64,000 nt of DNA from Halocaridina rubra (GCA_037179515.1 JAXCGZ010022654.1:207001-271000), one strand, 5' to 3'. Positions 19,441 through 31,199 are shown, numbered from the stretch's first letter. A program made the numbers and translations. Notes: generated from the letters alone by a model not told the origin.

Positions 19441-20824
19441 AACGTCTTCAACGACCTCCCAGGCATTACCGCTACCCTTGAGCATCATGTCAGATTGACT
19501 GACCCAGAGCCATTTCGGCATTCCTATGGTCTTCCCCACCAGCTGTCCGTACGGCTGAAGGAAGATCTTGACACTTGGGTCCGCATCGGAATAGTTGAAA
19601 AGAGCATTTCGCCTTGGTGTTCGCCGTTACTGGCAGTGCTTAAGCGAGATGGCAGTCACAGGTTCTGCCTTGACTGTCGTAAGCTTAACTCCCGTACCAT
19701 CTTTGATGGAGAGCCCATTGCTGACGCTGAGCATATTTTCTCGTTGCTCTCCCTAGCCCGTTACCTGTCCAAGTTGGATCTGGCCAGTGGATTTTGGCAA
19801 GTCCCGCTGAGCTAGACTACCAAACCTCTAACTGCCTTTTCCACAAGATATGATCTATACCAGTTCAGGGTCATGCCTTTTGGTATGGTAAATGCCCCTG
19901 GCTGTTTCAGCAGACTCATGAGGATAGTACTACAGGATCTCGACAATGTTTCATGCTTTATAGACTACATCCTGGTGCATTCTCAGGATTGGTCATCGGA
20001 CCTCAAGACTCTCCGCAGAGTTCTCACTCGTGTGAACCAGCATGGACTTCATTTAAAGCCTTCCAAATGTGAGATTGGTTTCACACAATTGCACTATCTC
20101 GGCACGTGGTCGGAGAAGGAGTTATGTCCCCTTTACATGACAGGGTACAAGTATTAAGGATATGGAGAAACCTGCTACTGTCACTAAACTGAGATCATTC
20201 CTGGGTAGTGTCGGCTACTACCAACGGTTCATTCCACACTTTAATACTATCACTGCCCCTTTGCAGCAAATGACCTCCTCAAAGCAAGGTAAAACCTCCC
20301 ATGTCCAATGGACAGATGAAGCGGAGAGAGCATTTTTCAAGCTCCGAGAAGCATTGGTGGGTGAGCCAGTATTACAAGTGGTAAACCTTGATTTTCCATT
20401 TATCTTGCAGACCGATGCCTCAGACGAAGGCCTGGGTGCCGTGCTCTTGCAAGCCCGATCAGACAACTCAGCAGAAGTAGCTCCAGTGCGATATGCAAGC
20501 CGCAGGCTTCGCCCTGCAGAGCGAAATTACTCCACCGTGGAGAAGGAAGCTCTAGCTGCATATTGGGCCATAAAGAAATTTGAAGTCCATCTGTATGGCC
20601 AACATTTTACACTGAGAACCGACCACCGACCTCTCCTATATTTACAGACTGCAGACAAGCTAAATCCTCGCCTGAAAAGGTGGGCACTTTACCTGAATCT
20701 TTTCAAATTCACTGCCCAACATGTTCATGGCAAGGACAATGACCTTGCTGATCTACTAAGTCGACGGTCGTTACCCTCAAATGAGGAAGCTGGTGCTGTT
20801 AGCCTCAATTTGACTAGTCAGTAA
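19441..20824 (+). pseudogene. pol: Pol C-terminal part: reverse transcriptase and RNase H
   Basis: In frame with the upstream part after the TAG at 19438. RT motifs appear in order: KSISPWCSPLLAVLKRDGS, FCLDCRKLNSRT, SKLDLASGFWQVPL, FRVMPFGMVNAPGCFSRLM and CFIDYILVHS. A second stop (TAG, 19813-19815) splits the fingers from the palm. A frameshift lies near 20105-20160. RNase H follows from 20162: LRSFLGSVGYYQRFIPHF as connection, LQTDASDEGLGAVLLQ, ERNYSTVEKEALAAYWAIKK and LRTDHRPLLYL, ending HVHGKDNDLADLLSRR and TAA at 20822. The RT box should read [FY]xDD, but the second Asp is Tyr (FIDY), which would abolish polymerisation. Sequence type is Ty3/gypsy. Confidence 0.9.
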
Positions 20825-21460
20825 AGATTACTTCTCTGATGTGTTGTTTATTTTTTATGTTTATCTTTTATGTCTTTAATACTGTACTGTACTTGTTTAT
20901 TTTAGCGTACAAACGTTATTCCTAATGGAAGACGAAAAAGATGAAGAATATTTCTTTGATCGTAGTTTTATATTTCCCTTTGTAGGACGCTGAAAGCCAG
21001 AACATGGCGGAAACATTTTAGTTTAGTGTTGAATAGCTGAAACTGTTTTAAATCCAGTCGCCAATGTTAATGACGACTTGGTTCAAATTTTCCATTTGCG
21101 TATACTGTATTTTTTTTGTATATTATTTTATTGTCTTATTGCATGTGAAGCATTCTTAAACTTAAATATTGATATTCACTGATATCTAATTGTGATTTTA
21201 ATTTTCTTGAAATTTGAATATGATCACATTTCTTTTATGTTTTGCATGTCATTTAATGTTTTGTTATAAGACTTGTTCACTTTCCTAATAGTATGATATG
21301 TTCCAGTGGTGGATCCCATTCTTATTGTTCATTTGTTCTTTTCCATGAGAAGGATATCTCATCCCTCATAATAACACTGAAGTCACCATTACTTCCTCTG
21401 TTATTTTTTTGCCTTCTGTAGTAGAATTTTGCTAAATCAATATTCTCTAGAAAGGGCCTT
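20825..21460 (+). other. Non-coding 3' region of the LTR element, with a probable polypurine tract
   Basis: No envelope or other frame follows pol. The region ends TCTAGAAAGGGCCTT directly before the 3' LTR. AGAAAGGG at 21449-21456 is the likely plus-strand primer tract, although the CCTT next to the LTR is atypical. Confidence 0.6.
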
Positions 21461-23545
21461 TGTGACAGAGTGTTTCGCTCATAGTCACCAGAGGCTGTTA
21501 GATGCCTTATTAGTTAATTTAGTAACTTAACTGTCATTTTTCTAACTAAAAAAATAATTCCCACCTCTTGACTTTTGCAGATTATGATTTGCAATTTATA
21601 TCTTAGCTTATAGCTAATTTTAAATACACCTTATTTACTATTCTTGTACGTGTAGAAGCAGAGTCTCGATATAAAGGCTGCTCCTACTTTTTCAGTGAAC
21701 CTATCAGATACGTTTTCTTTACAATTTTCTTATGATAAAATAGCTCTTGCTGATAATTTTGTTATAAATTTGAACTTGCTGTTATGTCATTAGCCTGTCT
21801 AGATATATATCAGTTGCTTCTTTGTTATTTGAGTACTTAAATTCCATCTCCTACAACACAAAGAACGTTCTAGAGATTGTTTGCCAGTAACCTAATTTTC
21901 CATTATTATTCTCGTTTTATTTTATTTGCATCCACTTGTTGCACCTAAAATACTGTCTCTCTCTTGCATCTCTGCTATAATTGCCTGCCAGGGACCACCA
22001 CTAAAGTAGTCCTTAAATGATATAAGAGCCAGTTACCGCTCTAGAAATATATCCTACAGATGACGTCACCAGGAGGGACATTGAAGCGTCCTCATTTGGC
22101 GGCCAAACATCCCAGAGGCAGCATCTCGCCTCAGCAGTCAAGTTTATTTCAAACCTTATTTACGTGGCATCTTCACAGGAATTCATCTGGCACAAACAAG
22201 GTAAGGGATAATGTATGGTAAAGCTCGTGGGTCAAGCAAATTGTTTTTTTTTTTCCGAGAATTAGTTACATTCGTTACTGGCTAAATCCTACAAATTTTT
22301 TCTCAGATTCCATTCCCATACAAACGAATTTTTGTAGATTACCTAACTGGAATCTCACTTGCCAAAGTTAATTCCTTAACCTGGAAATTACAGCTGATAT
22401 ACATTGCTAAGAAGTTTCTTTTCATTGAATGTGATAAACGAAAATATCATCCTCTGAAGACTGGTTATGAGCCCGTAAAAATCTATCCCTTTTCCTAATA
22501 CATTCTGATTTCATTTCACCCCTTTCTATCACCGTAAATAAAGTGTTTTACGTCAAAAACTCGTGAATAAAGCTATTTGCTATATAAATTGCAAATAATT
22601 AATCATTTAACTAACGTGTTAAACTGCAAATAATTAAAAGGTAATTTTGCCCTGTTGGCTTTGCAAATATTTCCTGTTAACCACAATCTAATGAACGCAT
22701 GCTGTATTTATCTTGCTAATTCTTCATATGTTGGGGATAAAGTGTTTTGAGTTATAAGTTGCAAATACTTCAAAAGGTGGTTTTGCACCCTCTTTTTCAT
22801 TGCAAAAAGTTCTTGATAACCAAAAGTGAATGAATACTGTATTTATCTTGTAGAGTCTTCCTTTATCATAAATAGAGTGTCTTACCATATTAACTGCAAT
22901 TCAGTAATAAGCATTGCAACTTTTGTGGTTGCCCACAATTTAAGGAATACATACAGTACTGTATTTGTCTTGCTTATTCTTTATTTATTTTGAATAAATT
23001 GTTTTCCTTTAATACCAGCAAAGAATTAATGGTTTTGTATGCTATTATGGCAGCATAAATATTTCTAGTTAGCTGTGACGAACCAATATATTTTCATCCA
23101 GGAGAATAATATTGGAAACTCATTATATGTGTGCACATGCTTTCAGTTTCCCATTATTAACAGTGTGTCGTTTCTGTTTCTGCAATTGCAGTGTCCTCTA
23201 TTCTACTCTGCCTGTGTGACAGAGGTAATCGTCGAGTTGAGGCCAAAGTCTTGGCATACGTCTGTGGTGCCTGGAAACGAAATCATGCTCACCACCTCCG
23301 GGATTCGAGGCTGCATTTCATAAAATTTAATTTAAAAAATTTAATTCAAATCTCTTAATGTCATTGCATTTCCAAAATTAAAAGAAAGTTGAATTCTGAG
23401 TTTCATTTAACCGAGTAGTGGTATACGGGTGGGGTGTTCAAGTGCAAATATCTGTCCTGTCTGTTTGTGAGCTCTTAACCAAGCTCAGTACTTTGAGTCC
23501 CCTTAGTAAAACAGAATCTTAACAACACTCCCCATTCCCCCAACA
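21461..23545 (+). repeat. 3' LTR (2085 bp)
   Basis: It starts TGTGACAGAG and ends CCCCCAACA. It is collinear with 12718-14778 and carries an extra ~35 bp containing AGCTGTGACGAACCAATATA near 23070-23100. ATGGG (23546-23550) follows, then the rest of Tigger C. The high similarity of the two LTRs points to a fairly recent insertion relative to the Tigger it broke. Confidence 0.93.
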
Positions 23546-26194
23546 ATGGGGAGTTGCTGTCGTTGTTTCTTCTTTTGTGCAAAGATGGTCATGTAAGGAG
23601 TCATGGCATTCTCGATAATATTGCAGAAGGTCACCGAACGAACCATATCTTTATGCTCCTGCAACAGTTGTTGGAGTGCTTTCACATGTTTACACATGGA
23701 TGCCAGACGTTCGAGTGTAAGGCCATGTTCTTTGATTTCTTCGTGCGTTTCCTCTGGTTGTTCTTCTTCCGCTTCTTCGCTCACTGATTTTGTCATTTCC
23801 TCCAAGTCTTCATCGGTCAAAGGCTGCGTGTGGCAGTCTATCAATTCATTCACGTCTTCGTGAGTCATATCTTTAAAGCCTTCTACTCCAAGAAATGCAG
23901 CCAAATTCACAGCTTTCGCAGCTGCCGAGTTATGGACTTCATCAGGAGCGAATCTCTTGTAGTCGTAGATGACTCTGGGCCATAATTTCTTCCAGTTGGC
24001 ATTCATTTTGGCCGGCTTCAACTCTTTGTTTGCTTTCTGAATATTTTAAAGGCAATTATCAATCGTGCAGTTACGCCAGTACGTCTTCAGTACGAATTCT
24101 TTGTCCACATCCATGGAGTCAACCAGGTTGGCCAGGGCATTTCGTGTGTAGAGGGCCTTGAACACACAAATAATGCCTTCATCTATAGCTTGAATCAGTG
24201 ATGTCGTATTTGGTGGCAGGAACTCTACTTGAACACCGTCATATTCGAGATCAGTTGTGTGAACACCAGCATTATCCATCAAAAGAAGGACTTTAAATTC
24301 AAGGCCCTTCTCTGCAAGATAAACTTTGACCTGAGGGATAAAGCATTGGTGAAACCAGTCCGATGCGAGGCTTTTTGTGACCCAGGTCTTAGTGTTATGC
24401 ATCCAGTGCACTGGCAGCAGATTCTTGTTCTTGTTCTTCAAAGCCCTAGGGTTCTTAGATGTGTAGATAAGCCCGGGCTTTAACATGAAGCCCGCAGCAT
24501 TCCTGCACCTGATGAGGGTAACGCGGTCTTTGTGCGCTTTAAATCCTGGGGCTTTAGCTTCTTCCTTGAAGAGAAAAGTGCGAGACGGCATTTTCTTGTA
24601 AAATAACTCAGTCTTATCCATGTTAAAGACTTGCCCAGGGGCATATTCGCCTTCCTCAGTAATTTTCTTGAAGTCGTTCCTTACGTATTCTTCAGCTGCA
24701 GTTGTATCTGCTGAGGCAGCTTCTCCATGCACCGAAAAGCTCTTTAGGCCATAGCGTTTTTGAAATTTAGCGAACCATCCCTTGCTTGCAACGAATGATT
24801 GTTTCCTCGGCGGAGAATCGCTGGAAGGTCCTGGTTGTGGGTCGTCGATATCTTCTTCTCTCTCCTCCTCCTCGGGGTCGCCACTGTCGTCATCGGGTTC
24901 ATTTGCAGCGAATGTCTCGTACGGCTTCTTCGCCTTTGTTTGTATGATATTGGTGTCTAAGCTGATGTTCTTCTTCCTGCAATCAGCAATCCACAGGGCC
25001 AAAGCATATTCCATCCGCATTATTATCTAATTGCGAGGTGTTACGACCCTCGTCGCTGTTTTATTTAAAGAAATAGTTGCTGTTTTCCTGATATTTGCCT
25101 CGTCCTTTTTATGTATCGAACAGTAGATTCGTTGATGCCGAAATGGCGGCCATCATCTGCGAACCTTCTTCCTTCCTTCAGCATATCTAACAGTTTTACC
25201 TTCTCTGTTATGGTCAAAATCTTTTTATGCTGCTAGGCTTACTACCAGAAGCCGTAGAAAATGAAGGATGCTTTGGAGGCATTGCAGAGGTTGAAAAACG
25301 AAAGTTTCACAAAATCACAAGTACAACGTATTAAGAAGCACAACGCGAACAGCGCACTCATGAGTAGACTGAACGGGTGAGGCAAGACAATGCAAGATGC
25401 TGGAATAATGAAGCTTCAATCAAAAAGCCAATCAGACCCCATGATACAGAATACAGAAAAACAATTCTGTGATTCGTTGTCTCCCACCCTTTCAGCCAAT
25501 AGCATCCCATATACTATCTCATGTAGGTGCGACCCTTTGCGTTTTCCAAGACGCCAATACAGAGTATGCTGTCGTACAATATTTTACATGGTGCAATACT
25601 TTGAGTTACATGTTTAAAGTTATGTTTTTTACTAATTTTTACTATTATTATTATTAGGCTAGGAAATACTTTTTTTTATCAATAAAATAAATAAAATACT
25701 GGAAATTTTAATATGTACTAGTTCATATAGGTGCGACCCTTTTTGTTTTTCAAAACGACGATATCAGTATCGTATATTACATGGTGCAATACTGTGAGTC
25801 ACATGTTTAAATTGATGTTTTTTTACTATTGTTTACTGTTTTATTATTCTTAGGCTAGGAAATACTTTTTTTATCAATAAAATAATGAAAATACCCTTTT
25901 CGTTTTCTGAAACACCGATACCAGTATCGTACTTTCTATGGTGCAGAGTTACATGTTTAAATTTATGTTTTTTACTATTTTTTATGTTTTATTAGACTTA
26001 GGCTGGGAAATACTTTTTTATCAATAAAATATTGAAAAAAAAAATTTTTTCAATAAAATAATGAAAATACTAAAAATTTTGATATATCCACATATCGTGG
26101 ATTCTCGCATATACCCAGAAAAAAAAAAAGCTCGCCAACAAAACCGCGATGTACTGAATTCGCGAAAGGTGAACCGCGATATAGCGAGGATGCA

Positions 26195-26197
<3 letters not shown>
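23546..26197 (-). mobile_element. Tigger copy C, main part (right of the LTR insertion)
   Basis: It begins with the target duplication ATGGG and continues GAGTTGCTGTCG, the direct continuation of 12717. The transposase runs from 25282 down to about 23560. The 5' end on the right closes GAACCGCGATATAGCGAGGA then TGCACTG at 26197, followed by TA and (AT)n. With 12308-12717 it forms one element of about 3.06 kb, apart from the missing 3' terminus. Confidence 0.9.
23551..25282 (-). pseudogene. Tigger transposase, copy C
   Basis: The start at 25280-25282 (MPPKHPSF-like) is followed by a decayed HTH with frameshifts near 25030-25200. A long clean stretch follows at 24046-25020: CENP-B-type SFVASKGWFAKFQKRYGLKS, then FNMDKTELFYKKMPSRTF (first Asp kept, following Glu changed to Lys), LLLMDNAGVHTTDLEYDGV (second Asp), and LIQAIDEGIICVFKALY (third Asp kept, motif altered). 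A stop near 24046 separates the last ~160 residues, which are acidic (EEAEEEQPEETHEEI) and end near QKKKQRQQLP. It is damaged but keeps all three catalytic Asp residues. The LTR insertion lies within its 3' end. Confidence 0.87.

Positions 26198-26275
<78 letters not shown>
26198..26275. repeat. (AT)n microsatellite at the 5' end of Tigger C
   Basis: Alternating TA directly abutting the CACTG terminus of copy C. Confidence 0.97.
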
Positions 26276-26278
<3 letters not shown>

Positions 26279-26619
26279 AGTGCTTAGAATAATGCGAAGA
26301 TAGGTTCTCAGCAGTGCCGAGTATTGTAATTTTCGCATAATGTAATGAGTCATTTTCCATAAAAAACAATGATAAGGGGCATAGATACATTCCACAACTG
26401 TACATAGACACACTATTCCATAGATATAAGATAAATAAAACATATTTTATAAGTACATAGCAAAGCAGAAAGACCTGTAGTTATTTATGTTAACATCTAA
26501 ATAGTGTACTGTATAAAAGATGTACAAATTTACTTTACAGTAAACAATTTAATGCACTCTATTATGCGGTGGGCAACAGGCATACACTAGGACGTGCATG
26601 GTGGTGGTGAGCACGAGGA
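26276..26619. other. No recognisable gene
   Basis: About 340 bp. The first ~35 bp, including AATAATGCGAAGATAGGTTC, recur at 32041 just outside the (AT)n of Tigger D. The rest shows nothing that I recognise. Confidence 0.5.
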
Positions 26620-28800
26620 TTCAAATGTTTTGCCGCCTCCGTATCAGCTGATGCACCCTCGCATGCTATTTCCCTGACTATATAATATCGCAAGTTTATT
26701 TGCTGTTTGTTTTTAATGCTATTTTTCAATTCTCTTCATAATATTTGATCGCATTAAGCGGTAGAAGAGGAGGAGGATGCGGGAGAACAAACCTCTATCT
26801 GCAAACGTTTTGGCGTTTTAATATCAGCTGATGCACCCTTGCATGCTATATCCCTGACAATGTTATATCGAAAGTTCGTTTGCTGTTTGTTCTTAATGCT
26901 TTTTTCCATTATCTTCATAATATTCTATCGCATTAAGCGGTAGAAGAGGAGGAGGATGTAGAAGAACGAACCTCTATCTGCAAACGTTTTACCGCTTCCT
27001 TTTCAGCTGATACACGCTCGCACGCTATTTCCCTGACGATATTATATTGAAAGTTTGTTTGCTGTTTGATCTTAATGCTTTTTTTCAATTCTCTTCATAA
27101 TATTCGATCGCATTAAGCGGCAGAAGAGGAGGAGGATGCGGGAGAACGAGCCTCTTTCTGAAAACATTTTGGTGCTTCCTTATCAGCTGATGCACCCTCG
27201 CATGCTATTTCCCTGATAATATTATATCGATAGTTGGTTTGCTGTTTGTTCTTAATGCTTTTTTTCAATTCTCTTCATAATATTCGATGGCATTAAGCGG
27301 TAGAAGAGGAGAATGATGCGGGAGAACAAACCTCTATCTGCAAACGTTGTGACACTTCCATATCAGGTAATGCACCCTTGCACGCTATTTCCCTGACGAT
27401 ATTATATCGAAAGTTTGTTTGCTGTTTGTTCTTAATGCTTTTTTTCAGTTCTCTTCATAATATTCGATCGCATTAAGCGGTACAAGAGGAGGAGGATGCG
27501 GAAGAACGAACCTCTATCTGCAAACGTTTTACCACTTCCATATCAGCTGATGCACCCTTACACGCTATTTCCCTGACGATATTATATCGAAAGTTTGTTT
27601 GCTGTTTGTTCTTAATACTTTTTTCAATTATCTTCAAAATATTGATCGCATTAAGCGGGGTAAGAGGAGGAGGAAGCGGGAGAATGAACTCTATCAGGAA
27701 ACGTTTTGCCGCTTCCGTATCAGCTGATGCACCTTCACATGCTATTTCCCTGACGATATTATATCGAAAGTTTGTTTGCTGTTTGTTCTTAATGCTTTTT
27801 TCAATTCTCTTCATACTATTCGATCGCATTAAGCGGTAGAAGAGGAGGAGGATGTGGGAGAACGAACCTCTATCTGCAAACGTTTTGGCCCTTCCGTATC
27901 AGCTAATGCACCCTTGCATGCTATTTCCCTAACAATATTATATTGAAAGTTTGTAACAATATTATATTGATAGTTTGTTTGCTGTTGGTTTTTAATGCTT
28001 TTTTTCCATTATCTTCATAATATTCGATCGCATTAAGTGGTAGAAGAGGAGGAGGATGCAGAAGAACGAAACTATCTGCAAACGTTTTGCCGCTACCGTA
28101 TCACCTGATACACCCTCACATGCTATTTCCCTGATGATATTATATCGAAAGTTTGTTTGCTGTTTGTTCTTAATACTTTTTTGCAATTCTCTTCATAATA
28201 TTCGATCGCATTAAGCAGCAGAAGAGGATGAAGATGCGGGAGAACGATCTCATATCAGAAAACGTTTTGCCGCTTCGGTATCAGTGATGCAACCTCGCAC
28301 GCTATTTCCCTTTCGATATTTTGTCGAAAGTTTGTTTGCTGTTTGTTCGTGATGCTTTTTTTCAGTTCTTTATAATATTCGATTGCATTAAGGGGTGGAA
28401 GAGGTAGTCGCCGTGGCTCAGTCGGTAGCGTCTCCGACTCTGAGGCGTCAGGTCGAGGGTTCGCGCCCCGTCACGGTCTGAGGTTAGCAAAGGCATGCAC
28501 TCAGCGTAAGGATTACATTTGCCAAAACAAGTCCTTCGCAAGAAGGCAACCGTCCTAGCCCTTGGTTGATAAGGGAGTCCGTGACGTAAAACCGGAACAT
28601 TAAGGGGTGGAAGAGGAGGAGGATGCGGGAGAATGAAGCTCTATCTGCAAAACTTTTGCTGCTTCCGTATCAGCTGATGCAGCCTCACACGCTATTTCCC
28701 TGACGATATTATATCGCAAGTTTGTTTGTTGTTTGTTCTTAATTCTTTTTCCATTATCTTCATAATATCCGATCGTATTAAGCGGTAGAAGAGGAGGAGA
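26620..28800 (+). repeat. 180-bp tandem-repeat family, array 2
   Basis: Eleven monomers, marked by GCTATTTCCCTGA near 26664, 26843, 27023, 27203, 27383, 27563, 27741, 27919, 28121, 28301 and 28691. Spacing is 178-180 bp, except for one 202-bp step (an internal ~22-bp duplication of the AACAATATTATATTGA type at about 27950) and the last step, enlarged by a SINE. Each monomer has GATCGCATTAAGCGGTAGAA, GAGGAGGAGGATGCGGGAGA and TATCAGCTGATGCACCCTC. The array is the same family as 1669-2588. Confidence 0.92.
28405..28597 (+). repeat. tRNA-derived SINE, copy 2, inside the 180-bp array
   Basis: The head is GTCGCCGTGGCTCAGTCGGT with an exact box A (TGGCTCAGTCGG), and box B is in GGTCGAGGGTTCGCGCCCC. 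The body ends GTGACGTAAAACCGGAA. It is flanked by a 19-bp direct repeat, CATTAAGGGGTGGAAGAGG (28386-28404 and 28598-28616), which is monomer sequence duplicated on insertion. This is the best-preserved SINE of the three and would depend on a LINE for mobilisation. Confidence 0.93.
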
Positions 28801-28961
28801 ATGGTGGAAAATACATCCGAGGTGGACGATTATTTACTAAAATGCAGAAAAAATATTCTAATTATTTTGCATGGGCGTTATTCGCGAATTTCTTATTTTT
28901 TTACTATTATTCTTTAAGGGGCGTTATTATAAACACGCATAAAAAGCGAACTAGGTGTATA
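28801..28961. repeat. Unique tail of the 180-bp repeat family, copy 2
   Basis: It matches 2587-2760: ATCCGAGGTGG, GCATGGGCGTTATTCGCGAA and GCGAACTAGGTGTAT. Tigger D begins at the TA within its last bases. Confidence 0.7.
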
Positions 28962-29189
28962 CAGTTCTCCCTCGTTTATCGTGTGGGTTTGGTTCCGGGA
29001 CCGGCCACGATAGGTGAAAATCCGTGAAGTAGGAGCATCATTTATACATAGGTATTTTACATTTATATTTACGTTTACTGTAAACCCTCCCTGCACTGTT
29101 AACAAACCACCCTTTACTTTATTAATAACAGCGTGCAAGCGTATATTTATATGAACGTGATAGGTAAGCTTACTGTGAATGAGGTGATG

Positions 29190-30971
29190 ATGATGTGTAC
29201 ATACTCCACAGCCAATGGCAGCTTTTTGCAAGAGAAGACCATGGTAATGGGGAGTTGCTGTCGCTGTTTCTTCTTTTGTGCGAAGATGGTCTTATAAGGA
29301 GTCATGGCATCTTCGATAATATTAGAGAAGTTCACCAAACGAACCATGTTATCGTCATGCTCTTGCAACAGTTGTTGGAGCTCTTTCGCCATGTTATACA
29401 TGGCTGCCAGACGTTCGAGTGTAAGGCCGGGTTCTTTGACTTCTTCATGCGTTTCCTATGGTTGTTCTTCTTCCTCTTCTTTGCTCGCTGATATTGTCAT
29501 TTCCTCCAAGTCTTCATCAGTCAAAGGCTGCGAGTGGCAGTCGATCAGTTCATTCACGTCTTCGTTAGTCATATCTTTAAAGCCTTCTCCTCCTAGATAT
29601 GCAGCCAAATACACAGCTTTCACAACTGCCGAGCTATGGACTTCGTCAGGAGCGAATCTCTTGTAGTCGTAGATGACTTTGGGCCATAACTTCTTCCAGT
29701 TGGCATTGATTTTGGCCGGCTTCTCTTTGATTGCATTCTGAATGTTTTAAAGGCATGTGTCAATTGTGTAGTTATGCCAGTACGTCTTCAGTACGAATTC
29801 TTTGTCCGCATCCATGGAGTCAACCAGGTTGGCCAGGCCATTTCGTGTGTAGAGGGCCTTGAATGCACAAATAATGCCTTGATCCATAGGCTGAATCAGT
29901 GGAGTCATATTCGGTGACAGGAACTCTACTTGGATACCGTCATATTGGAGATCAGTTGCGTGGCCACCAGCATTATCCATCAAATGAAGGACTTTAAATT
30001 CAAGGCCCTTCTCTGCAAGATAAACTTTGACCTGAGGGATGAAGCATTGGTGAAACCAGTCTGATGTGAGGCTTTTCGTTATCCAGGCCTAGGGTTATGC
30101 ATCCAATACAATGGTAGTAGATTCTTGTTTTTATTTTTTAAGCCCAAGGGTTCTTAGACTTGTAGATAAGCCCGGGCTTTAACATGAAGCCCGCAGCATT
30201 CCCGCACATGATGAGGGTAACGCGGTCTTTGTGCGCTTTAAATCCTGGGGCTTTAGCTTCTTCCTTGAAGAGGAAAGTGCGAGACGGCATTTTCTTCCAA
30301 AAAACCCAGTCTCATCTATGTCAAAGACTTGCTCAGGAGTATATTCGCCTTCAGTGATAATTTTCTTGAAGTCGTTCTTTAAGTATTCTTCTGGTGCATC
30401 TGTATCTGCAGAGGCAGCTTCGCCATGCACCGAAATGCTCTTTAGGCCATAGCGTTTTTGAAATTTGGCGAACCATCCCTTGCTTGCAACGAATGATGGT
30501 TTCCTCGGTGGAGAATCGGTGGAAGGTCCTGATTATGGATCGTCAATTTCTTCTTCTTTCTCCTCCTCTTCACGGTCGCCACTGTCTTTGTCGGGTTCGT
30601 TTGCAGCGAATGTCTCGTACAGCTTCTATGCCTTTGTTTGTATGATATTGGTGTCTAAGCTTATGTTCTTCTTTCTGCAATCAGCAATCCCCAGATTCCA
30701 TCCGCACTATTACCTTATTGCAGGGTGTTGCGATCCTCTTTGCTGTTTAACTAAAAGTAATAGTCGCTGTTTTCCTGATATTTACCTCGTCCTTTTTTAT
30801 GTATCGAACAGTAGATTCGTAAATGCTGAAATGGCGGGCGACATCCCCGAACCTTCTTTTTTCCTTCAGCATAGCTAACAGTTTTACCTATACTGTCATG
30901 GTCAACATCTTCCTTAGCCACTTAGGCTTACTACCAAAAGCCTTAGAAGATGAAGGACGCTTGGGAGGCAT
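29190..30971 (-). pseudogene. Tigger transposase, copy D (multiple frameshifts)
   Basis: The start codon is at 30969-30971 (MPPKRPSSSKAFGSKPKWLR-like). Intact pieces in order are GWFAKFQKRYGLKS near 30450; FDIDETGFFGRKC near 30310, where a frameshift follows the first catalytic Asp; DNAGGHATDLQYDGI near 29970 (second Asp); and LIQPMDQGIICAFKALYTRN near 29890 (third Asp). The acidic C-terminal tail is near 29480 and the QKKKQRQQLP end near 29255. At least five frame breaks are evident. The pieces are collinear with copies B and C. Confidence 0.87.
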
Positions 30972-31199
30972 TGCAGAGGTTGAAATACAAAAGTTTCATA
31001 AAATCACAAGCACAACGTATTAAGAAGCACAACGTGAACGGCGCACATGTGAGTAGACTGAACGGGTGAGGCGAGACAGGGGAGGATGCTGAGAGAAAGA
31101 AGCTTCAATCAAAAAGCCAATCAGAGTCCATGATACAGAACATACAGAAAAACAATTCTGTGATTCGTCGTCTCCCACCTATCAGCCAATAGCATCCCA

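Larger units (their letters stand above)
12718..23545 (+). mobile_element. LTR retrotransposon, Gmr1-like gypsy order, inserted in Tigger C
   Basis: The element spans 10,828 bp. It has long direct LTRs (12718-14778 and 21461-23545) that start TGTGACAGAG and end CA, and a 5-bp target duplication ATGGG (12713-12717 and 23546-23550). Removing the element and one ATGGG restores Tigger sequence GGTAATGGGGAGTTGCTG. An 18-nt primer-binding site for tRNA-Lys lies 4 bp after the left LTR. Internal order is leader, gag, protease, integrase, RT, RNase H. The RT/RNase H and the GPY-type integrase tail are of Ty3/gypsy kind, but integrase lies before RT as in Ty1/copia. Lesions: a stop and frameshift in gag, two in-frame stops and a frameshift in pol, and an altered RT active site. 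There is no envelope-like frame. Confidence 0.93.

Noticed and set aside
20825..21460. Envelope gene after pol
   Set aside because: No frame of meaningful length or membrane-protein character lies between RNase H and the 3' LTR.
28408..28600. Interpretation of the SINE as part of the satellite unit
   Set aside because: It occurs in one of eleven monomers only, with a clear target duplication.
26620..28800. CRISPR-like array because of regular spacing
   Set aside because: The whole 180-bp unit is repeated with no unique spacers, and the context is eukaryotic.
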